Source of the DNA: Serratia marcescens
GTDB lineage: Bacteria; Pseudomonadota; Gammaproteobacteria; Enterobacterales; Enterobacteriaceae
Assembly: GCF_029846115.1 (NCBI RefSeq)
Contig: NZ_JARVZZ010000001.1
Location: forward strand, 3,100,001 to 3,164,000
Length of the DNA: 64,000 nucleotides
Direction of reading: 5' to 3'
The notes beneath the pieces were generated by a model. That model had not been told where the DNA came from and did not search any database. It saw only the letters and a program-made list of their open reading frames with translations. Both the position numbers and the translations under genes were made by a program. Below, piece by piece: positions 17,319 through 27,862 of the stretch; position 1 is the first letter of the stretch; each line of letters starts with the position of its first letter.

Positions 17319-18602
17319 ATGAGTACGATTTCTCCCGATTCAGGCACGCTGACGGCCGCTCAGCCTGCCAAATGGAACAAAACCGACACCGTCTGGATGT
17401 TCGGTCTCTATGCCACCGCGGTGGGCGCCGGCACGCTGTTCTTGCCGATCAACGCCGGTTTGAACGGCCCGCTGGTGCTGCTGTTGATGGCGCTGTTCGC
17501 TTTTCCGCTGACCTATTTGCCGCACCGTGCGCTCAGCCGCTTCGTGCTTTCCGGCTCCAGCCGCGACGGCAATATTCACGATGTGGTGGTGGAACACTTC
17601 GGCGTGCTGGCCGGCAAAATCATCATGATGCTGTATCTGATGGCGTTCTTCCCGATCGTGCTGGTGTACAGCATTTCGATCACCAACGCGCTGGACAGCT
17701 TCCTGATCCACCAGTTCCACGTGGCGCCGCTGCCGCGCATCTGGCTGAGCCTGGCGGTGGTGGTGGTGCTGAATCTGGTGCTGCTGCGCGGCAAAGACAG
17801 CATCGTGGCGGCGATGGGCATGCTGGTGTTCCCGCTGCTGGTGTTCCTGATGGGCATTTCGCTGTACCTGATGCCGAGCTGGAATACCGCCAACTTCGTT
17901 CATGGCCTGGCCGCCACCCGCTTCGACACGCCGGGGCTGTGGCATTCGCTGTGGCTGGCGGTGCCGGTGATGGTGTTCTCCTTCAGCCATGCGCCGATCA
18001 TCTCTTCCTTCGCCTCGACCCAGAAGAGCCTGTATGGCGATAAGGCGGAACGCCGCTGCGCGCGCATTATGCGCTACAGCTATGTGCTGATCTGCGTCAC
18101 CGTGCTGTTTTTCGTGTTCAGCTGCGTGCTGAGCCTGTCCCATGAAGACATGCAGCAGGCGAAAGATCAGAACATCACGGTGCTGACCACCCTGGCCAAC
18201 AAGTTTTCCAACCCGCTGATTGCCTATCTCGGCCCGGTGATGGCGATGCTGGCAATGGCTAAATCCTATCTCGGCACCTCGCTGGGGGTAACGGAAGGGG
18301 CGACCAGCCTGATCGACGGCGTCACGCGCGCGGTCGGCAAACCGCTCAGTTCGCGTATGACGCACCGCATTTCGGCGGTGGCGCTGTTCCTGCTCACCTG
18401 GGCGGCAACGGTGTGGAACCCCAGCGCGCTGCACATCATCGAAACCATCAGCGGCCCGCTGATTGCCGCCATCCTGTTCATTCTGCCGATGTACGCGGTG
18501 CGCGCGGTGCCGGCGATGCGTAAATACCGCGCGGCGAGCAACGTCTTCGTGCTGGTGATGGGTCTGATTGCGCTGTCGGCGCTGATCTACGGCCTGGTAT
18601 GA
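17319..18602 (+). CDS. HAAAP-family amino acid transporter (SdaC/YhjV-like)
   Basis: Inner-membrane proton-coupled amino-acid symporter of the hydroxy/aromatic amino acid permease family; serine or threonine is the likeliest substrate but cannot be fixed. ATG 17319 (MSTISPDSGTL) gives 427 residues, a typical length. The N-terminal signature KTDTVWMFGLYATAVGAGTL resembles SdaC (KTDTTWALGLFGTAIGAG), and about eleven hydrophobic helices follow. The C-terminal GPLIAAILFILPMYAVR is also shared with the family. A 29-codon frame upstream (17216-17305) might be a leader peptide, but its support is weak. Confidence 0.85.
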   Translation: MSTISPDSGTLTAAQPAKWNKTDTVWMFGLYATAVGAGTLFLPINAGLNGPLVLLLMALFAFPLTYLPHRALSRFVLSGSSRDGNIHDVVVEHFGVLAGKIIMMLYLMAFFPIVLVYSISITNALDSFLIHQFHVAPLPRIWLSLAVVVVLNLVLLRGKDSIVAAMGMLVFPLLVFLMGISLYLMPSWNTANFVHGLAATRFDTPGLWHSLWLAVPVMVFSFSHAPIISSFASTQKSLYGDKAERRCARIMRYSYVLICVTVLFFVFSCVLSLSHEDMQQAKDQNITVLTTLANKFSNPLIAYLGPVMAMLAMAKSYLGTSLGVTEGATSLIDGVTRAVGKPLSSRMTHRISAVALFLLTWAATVWNPSALHIIETISGPLIAAILFILPMYAVRAVPAMRKYRAASNVFVLVMGLIALSALIYGLV

Positions 18603-18609
18603 TCCCTTG

Positions 18610-18631
18610 GGCGCGCCGCCTCCGGCGCGCC
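18610..18631 (+). terminator. Hairpin after the HAAAP transporter gene
   Basis: GGCGCGCCG-CCTC-CGGCGCGCC, a 9-bp perfect stem without a clear T-run (CTCTCAACC follows). Confidence 0.5.
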
Positions 18632-18692
18632 TCTCAACCTCTCTCTACACATCCCTTTGCAATTAATCGCCGGGTTGCTGGGCGTTATCTTT

Positions 18693-18711
18693 GATAATGC
18701 AAGCCATTCTC
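18693..18711 (+). promoter_or_regulatory. Candidate Fur box upstream of the lone binding-protein gene
   Basis: GATAATGCAAGCCATTCTC matches the Fur consensus at 14 of 19 positions, including GATAATG on the left arm. It lies 41 bases upstream of the GTG start. Confidence 0.5.
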
Positions 18712-18752
18712 ATTAGTATTTCCTGATTGTGTTCATGACTAAGGAGTCTTTC

Positions 18753-19886
18753 GTGCACCGTCGAATCACTTTGCCGGCGCTGGTTTGCGCCGCCGTGTTA
18801 GCCTCTCCGGCGATGGCCACCACCTATCCGTTGACCCTGACCGACACCTCCGGCCAGACGCTCACCCTCCAGCAAGAACCGAAACGCATCGTGGTGCAGG
18901 ACGGGCGCGACATTCTCACGCTGGCGCTGCTCGATCGTGCCAACCCGTTCGGCCGGCTGGTAGCCTGGAACAACCTGCTGAAGAAAAGTGACGCGGCGAC
19001 CTGGACTATCTTGCAGAGCAAATGGCCGGCGGCGAAAAATATCATCGATATGGGCTTTAGCGACAAAGGTGAAGTGAATCTGGAGAGCGTGATCGCCAAG
19101 CGGCCCGATCTGATGATCGCCCAGCTGCGCTCCAAACCTTCCCTGAGCCAAACCGGCGTGCTGGATAAGCTGAAGGCGTTGAACGTGCCGGTGCTGTTTA
19201 TCGACACCATGCTCAAGCCGGTGGAAAACACGCCGAAAAGCGTGACGCTGCTGGGGGAAACCCTCAACCGCGAAAGTGAAGCCAAACAATATACCGATTA
19301 TTATCAGCAGCACTATCAGGCCATTCTGGCCAAGACGCAGGCGGTGGAACCCAAGCCGCTGGTATTCTTCGAAGCCAAGGCCGGCCTGAACGGGCTGGAA
19401 TCTTGCTGCTTCACCCATGCTCACGTCGGTTGGGGGGCTCTGGTAGAGGCGGTCGGCGCGCGCAACATCGGCTCTGCGCTGTTACCGGGCGCGACCGGCG
19501 ACGTGGCGCTGGAAAAAGTGATCGCCATGAAACCGGATGCCTACATCGTTTCCGGCTCGCAGTGGGCCAGCAAGACCAACGCCGCGGTGCCGTTTGGCTA
19601 TGGCGTCACGCAGCAGCAGGTGGATGAGGCTTTCAACCGCATGAAACAGCGTCCGGGCTTCGCGCAGGTGTCGGCGGTGAAAGAAGGGCGCTTCTACGGC
19701 ATCTACCATAACTTCTACAACCATCCGTACAACATTGTCGGGCTGGAGTATCTGGCGAAGTTTATCTATCCGGCGCAGTTCCCGGATCTGGATCCGGCCA
19801 GGACCTACAGCGAGATCCTCAGCCGTTTTACCGAAGTGCCGGAAGGCAAGGGCATTTTGGGCGCGCAGGCGCCGACGGGGAAATAA
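18753..19886 (+). CDS. Periplasmic ABC substrate-binding protein of the siderophore/cobalamin type, without partner genes
   Basis: Class III (FepB/BtuF-like) periplasmic binding protein, probably for a ferric chelate or a related cofactor. GTG 18753 has AAGGAG six bases before it and yields a clean signal peptide, MHRRITLPALVCAAVLASPAMA; the upstream in-frame GTG at 18729 would add eight polar residues. The mature part has the two-lobe pattern, with EPKRIVVQDGRD near the N-terminus and EAKAGLNGLESCCFTHAHVGWG in the middle, including an adjacent Cys pair. No permease or ATPase gene is near, so it must share a transporter encoded elsewhere. A Fur-like site upstream supports iron control. Confidence 0.78.
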   Translation: MHRRITLPALVCAAVLASPAMATTYPLTLTDTSGQTLTLQQEPKRIVVQDGRDILTLALLDRANPFGRLVAWNNLLKKSDAATWTILQSKWPAAKNIIDMGFSDKGEVNLESVIAKRPDLMIAQLRSKPSLSQTGVLDKLKALNVPVLFIDTMLKPVENTPKSVTLLGETLNRESEAKQYTDYYQQHYQAILAKTQAVEPKPLVFFEAKAGLNGLESCCFTHAHVGWGALVEAVGARNIGSALLPGATGDVALEKVIAMKPDAYIVSGSQWASKTNAAVPFGYGVTQQQVDEAFNRMKQRPGFAQVSAVKEGRFYGIYHNFYNHPYNIVGLEYLAKFIYPAQFPDLDPARTYSEILSRFTEVPEGKGILGAQAPTGK

Positions 19887-19889
19887 CGG

Positions 19890-19915
19890 CAACGGGCGCG
19901 ACGACGCGCCCGTTT
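19890..19915 (+). terminator. Terminator after the binding-protein gene
   Basis: ACGGGCGCG-ACGA-CGCGCCCGT, a 9-bp perfect stem followed by TTTT. It also faces the end of marC. Confidence 0.85.
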
Positions 19916-19922
19916 TTGATCT

Positions 19923-20612
19923 TTAAGCGGCGGCCGGCGTATAGGTGGAGATGATCTCCAGTACGCCGTTGATGATGAACTGCACGCCCATGCACACCAG
20001 CAGGAAGCCCATCAGGCGCGAGATCGCCTCGATGCCGCTTTTCCCCACCAACCGCATGATAGCGCCGGAACTGAGCAGGCAGCCCCACAGGATCACTGCG
20101 ACCGTCAGGAAGATGGCGACCGGTGCCACCGCCAGTACCCAGGGTTCAAAACCCAGCGAGTTCGCCTTGACGCTCGACGCCGAGCTGATGATCATTGCGA
20201 TGGTGCCCGGCCCGGCTGTGCTCGGCATGGCCAGCGGCACGAAGGCGATGTTGGCCGACGTCTTGTGCCGCAGCTCGTGCGACTTGCTCTCCACCTCCGG
20301 CGCCTCTTCAGGGCTCTGCTGAGGGAACAACATGCGGAAACCGATGAAGGCGACGATCAGGCCGCCGGCGATGCGCAGGCCGGGGATCGAAATGCCGAAG
20401 GTGTTCATCACCACCTGCCCGGCGTAAAACGCCACCGTCATGATGCAGAACACATAAACCGAGGCCATCAGCGACTGCTGGTTGCGCTCTTCGCGCGTCA
20501 TATTGCCGGACAACCCAAGCAGCAACGCCACCGTGGTCAGCGGGTTGGCCAGCGGCAACAGCAGCACCAAACCCAGTCCGATGGCCTGGAATAACTGCAA
20601 AATACCCGTCAT
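19923..20612 (-). CDS. marC: MarC family integral membrane protein
   Basis: Inner-membrane protein of the MarC (UPF0056) family; despite its name a role in multiple antibiotic resistance has not held up and the function is unknown. The 229 residues with six hydrophobic segments agree with E. coli MarC (221), including [38 protein letters not shown] and [23 protein letters not shown] 20612 is chosen over the upstream Met at 20630 to match the homologue. The marRAB genes that accompany it in E. coli are not present here. Confidence 0.92.
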   Translation of the reverse strand: MTGILQLFQAIGLGLVLLLPLANPLTTVALLLGLSGNMTREERNQQSLMASVYVFCIMTVAFYAGQVVMNTFGISIPGLRIAGGLIVAFIGFRMLFPQQSPEEAPEVESKSHELRHKTSANIAFVPLAMPSTAGPGTIAMIISSASSVKANSLGFEPWVLAVAPVAIFLTVAVILWGCLLSSGAIMRLVGKSGIEAISRLMGFLLVCMGVQFIINGVLEIISTYTPAAA

Positions 20613-20717
20613 AAAAAACTCCCTGTGCAACGTTCAAGCCGCCACGCGGCGGCCCATGAGCTGAACAGCCTAGCCTGCCGCGTGCCTGGCGGCAATGGGG
20701 ATAGCTCGTAAGGTTAA

Positions 20718-20906
20718 TTAACCGTCGGCCGGCGTTTCATCTTCGCCGTTGCACTCGCCGGCGAGCTCCGGTTCATCCTCACACCTCAGCGGCGCTTCAT
20801 TGACTGCAATCGCCCGCGGCACTGAACGCGCGCCAAAATGCACCCGCCCATACAGCGTCGCTAATACCGCGCATAGCACGACGAGGACTGCGAGTAACCG
20901 GTTCAT
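20718..20906 (-). CDS. Possible small membrane-anchored protein (62 aa), unrecognised
   Basis: Open frame with one N-terminal hydrophobic segment (residues 4-20, LLAVLVVLCAVLATLYG), a short basic region, then an acidic, Cys-containing tail (CEDEPELAGECNGEDE). The ribosome site is weak (GAG about 8 bases away). I recognise no family. The topology makes a real single-pass protein plausible, but the frame could be chance. Confidence 0.38.
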   Translation of the reverse strand: MNRLLAVLVVLCAVLATLYGRVHFGARSVPRAIAVNEAPLRCEDEPELAGECNGEDETPADG

Positions 20907-21047
20907 ATTATGAGCTCAAGACCTGTTCACCCGTGAATAACGTAAGGATAGTGATGCCAAGACGCTCTGTCAGCGTGTTGTCGCCGAGAGTAGGCACGCC
21001 CGTGCTGTAATTATGATTAATTATTTTTAACTGTTTTTACCATTTAA

Positions 21048-21076
21048 CCGCTCAAGAGATTAAACACTTCTATACT
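21048..21076 (+). promoter_or_regulatory. Candidate sigma-S-type promoter
   Basis: CTATACT (21070-21076) resembles the extended -10 of sigma-S promoters, and no good -35 exists at the proper distance. The predicted start near 21083 would leave a leader of about 48 bases before ATG 21131. Confidence 0.35.
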
Positions 21077-21130
21077 GGTAAGGCTTTGTGGCATTTCTTT
21101 ATAATCGAAAAGCTTAAAAGGAGTTTTACT

Positions 21131-22180
21131 ATGGAAGTGGCAAAAGAATGGGTAGCGGCGAAAAAAATCTCCTGGGGCAGCGTCATTGGTGGTGTTATCA
21201 CCGTATTGGCTGTTTCACTGTTGCTGTCGACGTTGGGCACCAGCCTTGGATTTTCCATCGTGGATCCGACGTCAGACGATCCAATCAATGGAGCCGGTAC
21301 CACCGTAGTGATTTGGTCCGCTGTTTCAATCATTATTAGCTTGGCTGCCGGCGCTTTTATTGCCGGACGTTTGGCTGCTAATGACGGCCTTATTCATGGC
21401 TTCCTGGTATGGGCTACGTCACTGATTGTGGCGGCGGTGCTGGGCGGGATGCTGGTCGGGTCTGCAGTGAAGGCCACCGGCAATGCGCTGGGTGCTATCG
21501 CTTCGACCTCTGGCAGCTTGCTCTCCGGTGCCGGTTCAGCGATTGGCAAAGGGGCAACCGGGTTAGCGGACGTGGGTGGCAAGGTGTTTGACAAGTTGGG
21601 TATAGACACCACGTTGGAACCTGAACAGCTGCATGGTGATGTGGTTACGGCGCTTAAAAAAAGTGGTATTCCGTCATTGCAGCCTGAATTCATGCAGCAA
21701 CAGTTGAATGCGGCCAAGACTGATTTGGCAGACGCAGTAAAAGCCCTGGCACTTCAGCCTGACAATAGCGATGCAATTATTAAGCAACTGGTCGACAAGC
21801 TTAAAAAACATGGTGAGGCCATCTCGCAAGATGTGGATCAAGACACACTGAAAAAAGCGCTGGTTGAAAATACCAATATGACGCCGCAGGAAGTAGACCA
21901 GACTGTGAAGAATTTGGTCGACGCCAAAAATAAAACTGCGCAGCTGGTTAATCAGCGTTTGGATGAAGCCGAAGCAAAAATCAATCAGGCAAAACAGGAG
22001 TATGCTGAGCTGAAACAGAAGGCGCGCGAACAGGCTGCCGCGGCTGCGGACGAATTGTCTCGGGCTGCCCTGTGGTCATTCTTTGCATTGTTGATTGGCG
22101 CAGTGGTCAGTGCATTGGCAGGCTTGTGGGGCGTTAACACCAACGCCCGGCGTGTAACCGTATCATCTCCGCAGGCGTAA
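21131..22180 (+). CDS. Uncharacterised membrane protein with a long coiled-coil/helical middle region
   Basis: Protein of 349 residues, unknown function. ATG 21131 has AAAGGAG seven bases before it. Residues about 13-37, 55-80 and 88-110 are hydrophobic, Gly/Ala-rich membrane segments (SWGSVIGGVITVLAVSLLLS, AGAFIAGRLAA); residues about 150-310 are hydrophilic and helix-prone, ending in a Lys/Glu/Ala-rich likely coiled coil (LDEAEAKINQAKQEYAELKQ); a final membrane helix lies at about 317-338. The N-terminus resembles membrane proteins loosely annotated PhnA-like or CAP-Gly in other bacteria, names not supported here. Codon use is more AT-rich than its neighbours. A single-gene unit with its own terminator. 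Confidence 0.75.
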   Translation: MEVAKEWVAAKKISWGSVIGGVITVLAVSLLLSTLGTSLGFSIVDPTSDDPINGAGTTVVIWSAVSIIISLAAGAFIAGRLAANDGLIHGFLVWATSLIVAAVLGGMLVGSAVKATGNALGAIASTSGSLLSGAGSAIGKGATGLADVGGKVFDKLGIDTTLEPEQLHGDVVTALKKSGIPSLQPEFMQQQLNAAKTDLADAVKALALQPDNSDAIIKQLVDKLKKHGEAISQDVDQDTLKKALVENTNMTPQEVDQTVKNLVDAKNKTAQLVNQRLDEAEAKINQAKQEYAELKQKAREQAAAAADELSRAALWSFFALLIGAVVSALAGLWGVNTNARRVTVSSPQA

Positions 22181-22274
22181 TTTCCAGGCTCGTTTGCGCG
22201 TCTCGATGATAGAGGGATGAGAGCCTGAAATACTGACGGTGATGAAATGACAGCCAGGAAAGACTGGCGCTTCC

Positions 22275-22299
22275 CCCCGGCCATGTGCCGGGGTTTTTA
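22275..22299 (+). terminator. Terminator after the coiled-coil membrane protein gene
   Basis: CCCCGGC-CATGT-GCCGGGG followed by TTTTTATT, a classical intrinsic terminator. Confidence 0.88.
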
Positions 22300-22420
22300 T
22301 TGTTTGCGGCGTGATTAATGACCACCTTTATCGCTGTATACGGTATTAGGCATCAATTGCCACGATCCCTGAGAACAGGTGGATAACATAGATGCGCTGT
22401 AAATAATAATGAGTGTGATT

Positions 22421-23044
22421 ATGAAACAAGAACTGCATATTTTGCTGGGGAAGGCCGTTGCCTTTTTGTTCTACGGCGCTTTTTTGGCGGCTTTGGTCGG
22501 CCTGGTGTTTATCGACGTACACTGGCTGCATAATTTTGTGCATGAAACCTCGCTGACCGAAGCGGCGCAGGAACTGTTGCTGCTCGCCATCGCCGGCGGT
22601 TTTTTCGCCGCGGCCTGGCGACAGGCCGAACGCCGCTCCGCCTGGATGTTGGTCGGTGGCTTCTTTCTCTGCATGTTGATCCGCGAGATGGACTTCGCCT
22701 TCGATGCGCTGTGGCACGGCGCCTGGGTGTGGTTCGCGCTGGCGGTCGCCTTGGCCTGCCTGTGGCATGCCGCCAGGCACATTGCGGGGACGGTGCGCGG
22801 CCTGGCCGATTTCGTGACGCATCCCGGCTACGGCATGATGTGCGCGGGCCTGCTGTGCATTCTGGTGTTTTCACGCCTGTTCGGCATGAGCGCGTTGTGG
22901 CAAACGCTGATGTTGGACGGCTATAACCGGGTAGTGAAAAACATGGTGGAAGAGGGCTGCGAACTGCTGGGCTACGGCCTGTGCCTGCTGGCCACCCTCA
23001 GCTACATGAAAACCGTTTTTGCGCCGAATGAGGCGAAAGTGTGA
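22421..23044 (+). CDS. Uncharacterised polytopic membrane protein
   Basis: A 207-residue (211 from the alternative ATG 22409) integral membrane protein I cannot assign to a family. Five or six hydrophobic stretches are visible, at roughly residues 8-30, 44-60, 68-84, 94-114, 130-150 and 172-190. Charged residues inside or at the edge of helices stand out: REMDFAFD, HETSLTEAAQE and VEEGCELLG; these could form a polar site in the membrane. Neither start has a strong ribosome site; ATG 22421 was preferred for a weak GAG. It lies alone upstream of the thrS leader. Confidence 0.68.
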   Translation: MKQELHILLGKAVAFLFYGAFLAALVGLVFIDVHWLHNFVHETSLTEAAQELLLLAIAGGFFAAAWRQAERRSAWMLVGGFFLCMLIREMDFAFDALWHGAWVWFALAVALACLWHAARHIAGTVRGLADFVTHPGYGMMCAGLLCILVFSRLFGMSALWQTLMLDGYNRVVKNMVEEGCELLGYGLCLLATLSYMKTVFAPNEAKV

Positions 23045-23219
23045 GGGCGGCGGCACTTTATTTATCCGGAACAATTTTAGTGATACTATTCGCTTAGCCG
23101 AATGCGGCTGAGAAGGTATGCGTTCCATTCTGTATACCCAGTGAGGTTTCAATCTGGCAATTGTGGGCGAGATCTGAAACCTGGCTGACCAAACCCAAAA
23201 TCCAATTTTCGTACTGCAT

Positions 23220-23240
23220 GTGATCTGTCGTGTGGGTCAC
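23220..23240 (+). promoter_or_regulatory. thrS translational operator, tRNA-Thr anticodon-arm mimic
   Basis: GTGATC pairs with GGTCAC, plus a closing T-G pair, leaving a 7-base loop GTCGTGT. Within it U precedes CGU exactly as U33 precedes anticodon CGU in a threonine tRNA. It ends 22 bases before the thrS start. In E. coli ThrRS binds such a hairpin in its own mRNA and blocks ribosome loading. Confidence 0.78.
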
Positions 23241-23262
23241 CACTGTAGATAAGGAATTATTA

Positions 23263-25191
23263 ATGCCTGTTATTACTCTTCCTGACGGTAGTCAGCGTCA
23301 TTTCGACCACCCCGTTTCCCCGATGGATGTCGCGCGCGATATCGGCCCTGGCCTGGCGAAAGCCTGTATCGCCGGCCGCGTCAACGGCGAGCTGGTTGAT
23401 GCCGGCGATCTGATCGAATCGGATGCGCAGCTGGCCATCATCACTATCAAAGATGAAGACGGTCTGGAAATCATGCGCCACTCCTGCGCTCACCTGCTGG
23501 GTCATGCGATCAAGCAGCTGTGGCCGGATACCAAAATGGCGATCGGTCCGGTGATCGACAACGGTTTCTATTATGACGTGGATATCGACCGCACCCTGAC
23601 GCAGGAAGACCTGGATCTGCTGGAAAAGCGGATGCACGAGTTGGCCGATAAGGATTACGACGTCATCAAGAAGAAGGTCAGCTGGCAAGAAGCCCGCGAC
23701 ACCTTCGCTGAGCGCGGCGAAATCTACAAAGTGGCGATCCTGGATGAGAACATCAGCCATGACGATCGTCCTGGCCTGTATCACCACGAAGAATACGTCG
23801 ACATGTGCCGCGGTCCGCACGTGCCGAACATGCGTTTCTGCCACCATTTCAAGCTGCAGAAAACTTCCGGCGCTTACTGGCGCGGCGACAGCAAAAACAA
23901 AATGCTGCAGCGTATCTACGGTACCGCCTGGGCAGACAAGAAGCAGTTGAACGCCTACCTGCAACGTCTGGAAGAAGCGGCCAAGCGCGATCACCGCAAG
24001 ATCGGCAAACAGCTCGACCTGTATCACATGCAGGAAGAAGCGCCGGGCATGGTGTTCTGGCACAACGACGGTTGGACTATCTTCCGCGAGCTGGAAGCCT
24101 TCGTGCGCATGAAGCTCAAAGAGTATCAGTACCAGGAAGTGAAAGGTCCGTTCATGATGGACCGCGTGCTGTGGGAAAAAACCGGCCACTGGGAAAATTA
24201 CAAAGACGCCATGTTCACCACCGCGTCGGAAAACCGCGAATACTGCATCAAGCCGATGAACTGCCCGGGCCACGTGCAGATCTTCAACCAGGGCCTGAAG
24301 TCGTACCGCGATTTGCCGCTGCGCATGGGCGAATTCGGCAGCTGCCACCGCAACGAGCCATCGGGTTCCCTGCATGGCCTGATGCGCGTGCGCGGCTTCA
24401 CGCAAGATGACGCCCACATCTTCTGTACCGAAGAGCAGGTGCGCGCCGAAGTGAACGAATGCATCCGCATGGTGTATGACGTGTACGGCACTTTCGGTTT
24501 CGACAAGATTGCCGTCAAGTTGTCGACTCGTCCGGAAAAACGCATCGGCACCGACGACATGTGGACCCGTGCGGAAGAGGACCTGGCCGCCGCGCTGACC
24601 GAGAACGGCATTCCGTTTGAATATCAGCCGGGTGAGGGCGCCTTCTACGGACCGAAAATTGAATTTACCCTGCATGATTGTTTGGATCGCGCATGGCAAT
24701 GTGGTACCGTGCAGCTCGATTTCTTCTTGCCGGGCCGTTTGGGCGCTTCGTATGTTGGCGAAAACAACGATCGCGTCGTGCCGGTAATGATTCACCGCGC
24801 CATTTTGGGCTCCATGGAACGTTTCATCGGTATCCTTACCGAAGAATACGCCGGGTTCTACCCGACCTGGATCGCTCCGGTGCAGGTGGTGGTGATGAAT
24901 ATCACCGACAGCCAGTCTGATTATGTCCAGCAATTGACCAAAAAACTGCAGGATGCAGGCATTCGCGTGAAAGCGGACTTGAGAAATGAGAAGATTGGCT
25001 TTAAAATTCGCGAACATACTTTACGTCGAGTCCCTTACATGTTGGTGTGCGGCGACAAAGAGGTCGAAGCAGGCAAAGTTGCCGTTCGTACCCGCCGTGG
25101 CAAAGACCTGGGAAGCCTGGACGTAAACGAAGTCGTAGACAAGCTGCTGAAAGAGATTCGCAGCCGTAGTCTTCATCAACTGGAGGAATAA
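23263..25191 (+). CDS. thrS: Threonyl-tRNA synthetase
   Basis: Class II synthetase charging tRNA-Thr. ATG 23263 ([14 protein letters not shown]) with AAGGA upstream gives 642 residues, exactly the E. coli length. Domains in order: N-terminal TGS domain (about 1-62), the editing domain with [10 protein letters not shown] (HxxxH motif) and a later CRGPHV, the catalytic core with the zinc-site Cys in [10 protein letters not shown] and motif 2 [14 protein letters not shown], and a C-terminal anticodon-binding domain with [19 protein letters not shown] tRNA-mimic operator precedes it, and infC overlaps its 3' control region. Confidence 0.97.
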   Translation: MPVITLPDGSQRHFDHPVSPMDVARDIGPGLAKACIAGRVNGELVDAGDLIESDAQLAIITIKDEDGLEIMRHSCAHLLGHAIKQLWPDTKMAIGPVIDNGFYYDVDIDRTLTQEDLDLLEKRMHELADKDYDVIKKKVSWQEARDTFAERGEIYKVAILDENISHDDRPGLYHHEEYVDMCRGPHVPNMRFCHHFKLQKTSGAYWRGDSKNKMLQRIYGTAWADKKQLNAYLQRLEEAAKRDHRKIGKQLDLYHMQEEAPGMVFWHNDGWTIFRELEAFVRMKLKEYQYQEVKGPFMMDRVLWEKTGHWENYKDAMFTTASENREYCIKPMNCPGHVQIFNQGLKSYRDLPLRMGEFGSCHRNEPSGSLHGLMRVRGFTQDDAHIFCTEEQVRAEVNECIRMVYDVYGTFGFDKIAVKLSTRPEKRIGTDDMWTRAEEDLAAALTENGIPFEYQPGEGAFYGPKIEFTLHDCLDRAWQCGTVQLDFFLPGRLGASYVGENNDRVVPVMIHRAILGSMERFIGILTEEYAGFYPTWIAPVQVVVMNITDSQSDYVQQLTKKLQDAGIRVKADLRNEKIGFKIREHTLRRVPYMLVCGDKEVEAGKVAVRTRRGKDLGSLDVNEVVDKLLKEIRSRSLHQLEE

Positions 25192-25746
<555 letters not shown>

Positions 25747-25762
25747 GGCTTACAAGTAATGG

Positions 25763-25794
25763 AACCCGCGCGGCGCTTGCGCTGTGTGGGTTTT
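25763..25794 (+). terminator. Hairpin between infC and rpmI (attenuator-like or part of the L20 operator region)
   Basis: AACCCGCGCGGCGC and its partner GCTGTGTGGGTT form a long stem rich in G-U pairs with a minimal loop, followed by TTATTC. In E. coli the infC-rpmI junction takes part in L20 feedback control; whether this hairpin terminates or regulates cannot be told from sequence. Confidence 0.5.
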
Positions 25795-25820
25795 ATTCGC
25801 CCAACTGATTCGTTGTTTAA

Positions 25821-26042
<222 letters not shown>

Positions 26043-26067
26043 GCCATTTTTTTTGAATTTAGAATAA

Positions 26068-26442
<375 letters not shown>

Positions 26443-26450
26443 GTCAGTAG

Positions 26451-26475
26451 AAGAGGGAGCTTGCTCCCTCTTTTA
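26451..26475 (+). terminator. Terminator after rplT
   Basis: AAGAGGGAGC-TT-GCTCCCTCTT followed by TTAATCTTTG; a 10-bp perfect stem. Confidence 0.88.
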
Positions 26476-26498
26476 ATCTTTGTTTTCAGCGACAAATA

Positions 26499-26527
26499 TT
26501 GACTTTCATTGCCCGCCGCTATATCAC
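26499..26527 (+). promoter_or_regulatory. Candidate promoter for pheM-pheST-ihfA
   Basis: TTGACT at 26499-26504 and TATCAC at 26522-26527 are separated by 17 bases. They lie after the rplT terminator and about 33 bases before the pheM start. Confidence 0.5.
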
Positions 26528-26559
26528 TGGTGGACAATCATCGACAAGGTACCGCAATC

Positions 26560-26604
26560 ATGCACGCAGCTATTTTTCGTTTCTTTTTTTACTTTAGCGC
26601 CTGA
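26560..26604 (+). CDS. pheM: pheST operon leader peptide PheM
   Basis: Fourteen-residue leader peptide MHAAIFRFFFYFSA with five Phe codons, four of them within FRFFFYF, nearly identical to E. coli PheM. When charged tRNA-Phe is scarce the ribosome stalls on the Phe codons and the antiterminator forms, letting transcription pass into pheS. An AAGG element lies about 11 bases before the ATG. The gene is too short for automatic callers. Confidence 0.93.
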   Translation: MHAAIFRFFFYFSA

Positions 26605-26609
26605 TATCA

Positions 26610-26676
26610 GGAGGCTTTGCGCGTAAGAAAAGAAACGAAAAGTAGCGCCTAAGCCTCCCTCGTGGAGGCTTTTTTG
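26610..26676 (+). promoter_or_regulatory. pheST transcription attenuator
   Basis: AAGCCTCC-CTCGT-GGAGGCTT followed by TTTTGTTTTT (26651-26680) is the terminator. The upstream copy GGAGGCTT at 26610-26617 can pair with the same AAGCCTCC arm and act as the competing antiterminator. Confidence 0.85.
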
Positions 26677-26834
26677 TTTTTGGCCATCGTCTCGCCTTGC
26701 GCATTCTGCGGCGAGGGTGGCAGACGCTCAGCCGGCCCTGTGCCGCGCAGGTGAGTCACCTGGCCGACAACGCATTGAAAAGTCTTTGAAGATTGCTCAA
26801 AGGCGTGTTCGAATAATAGATAACAATTACTTAG

Positions 26835-27848
<1,014 letters not shown>

Positions 27849-27862
27849 GGCGGGAATATCAC

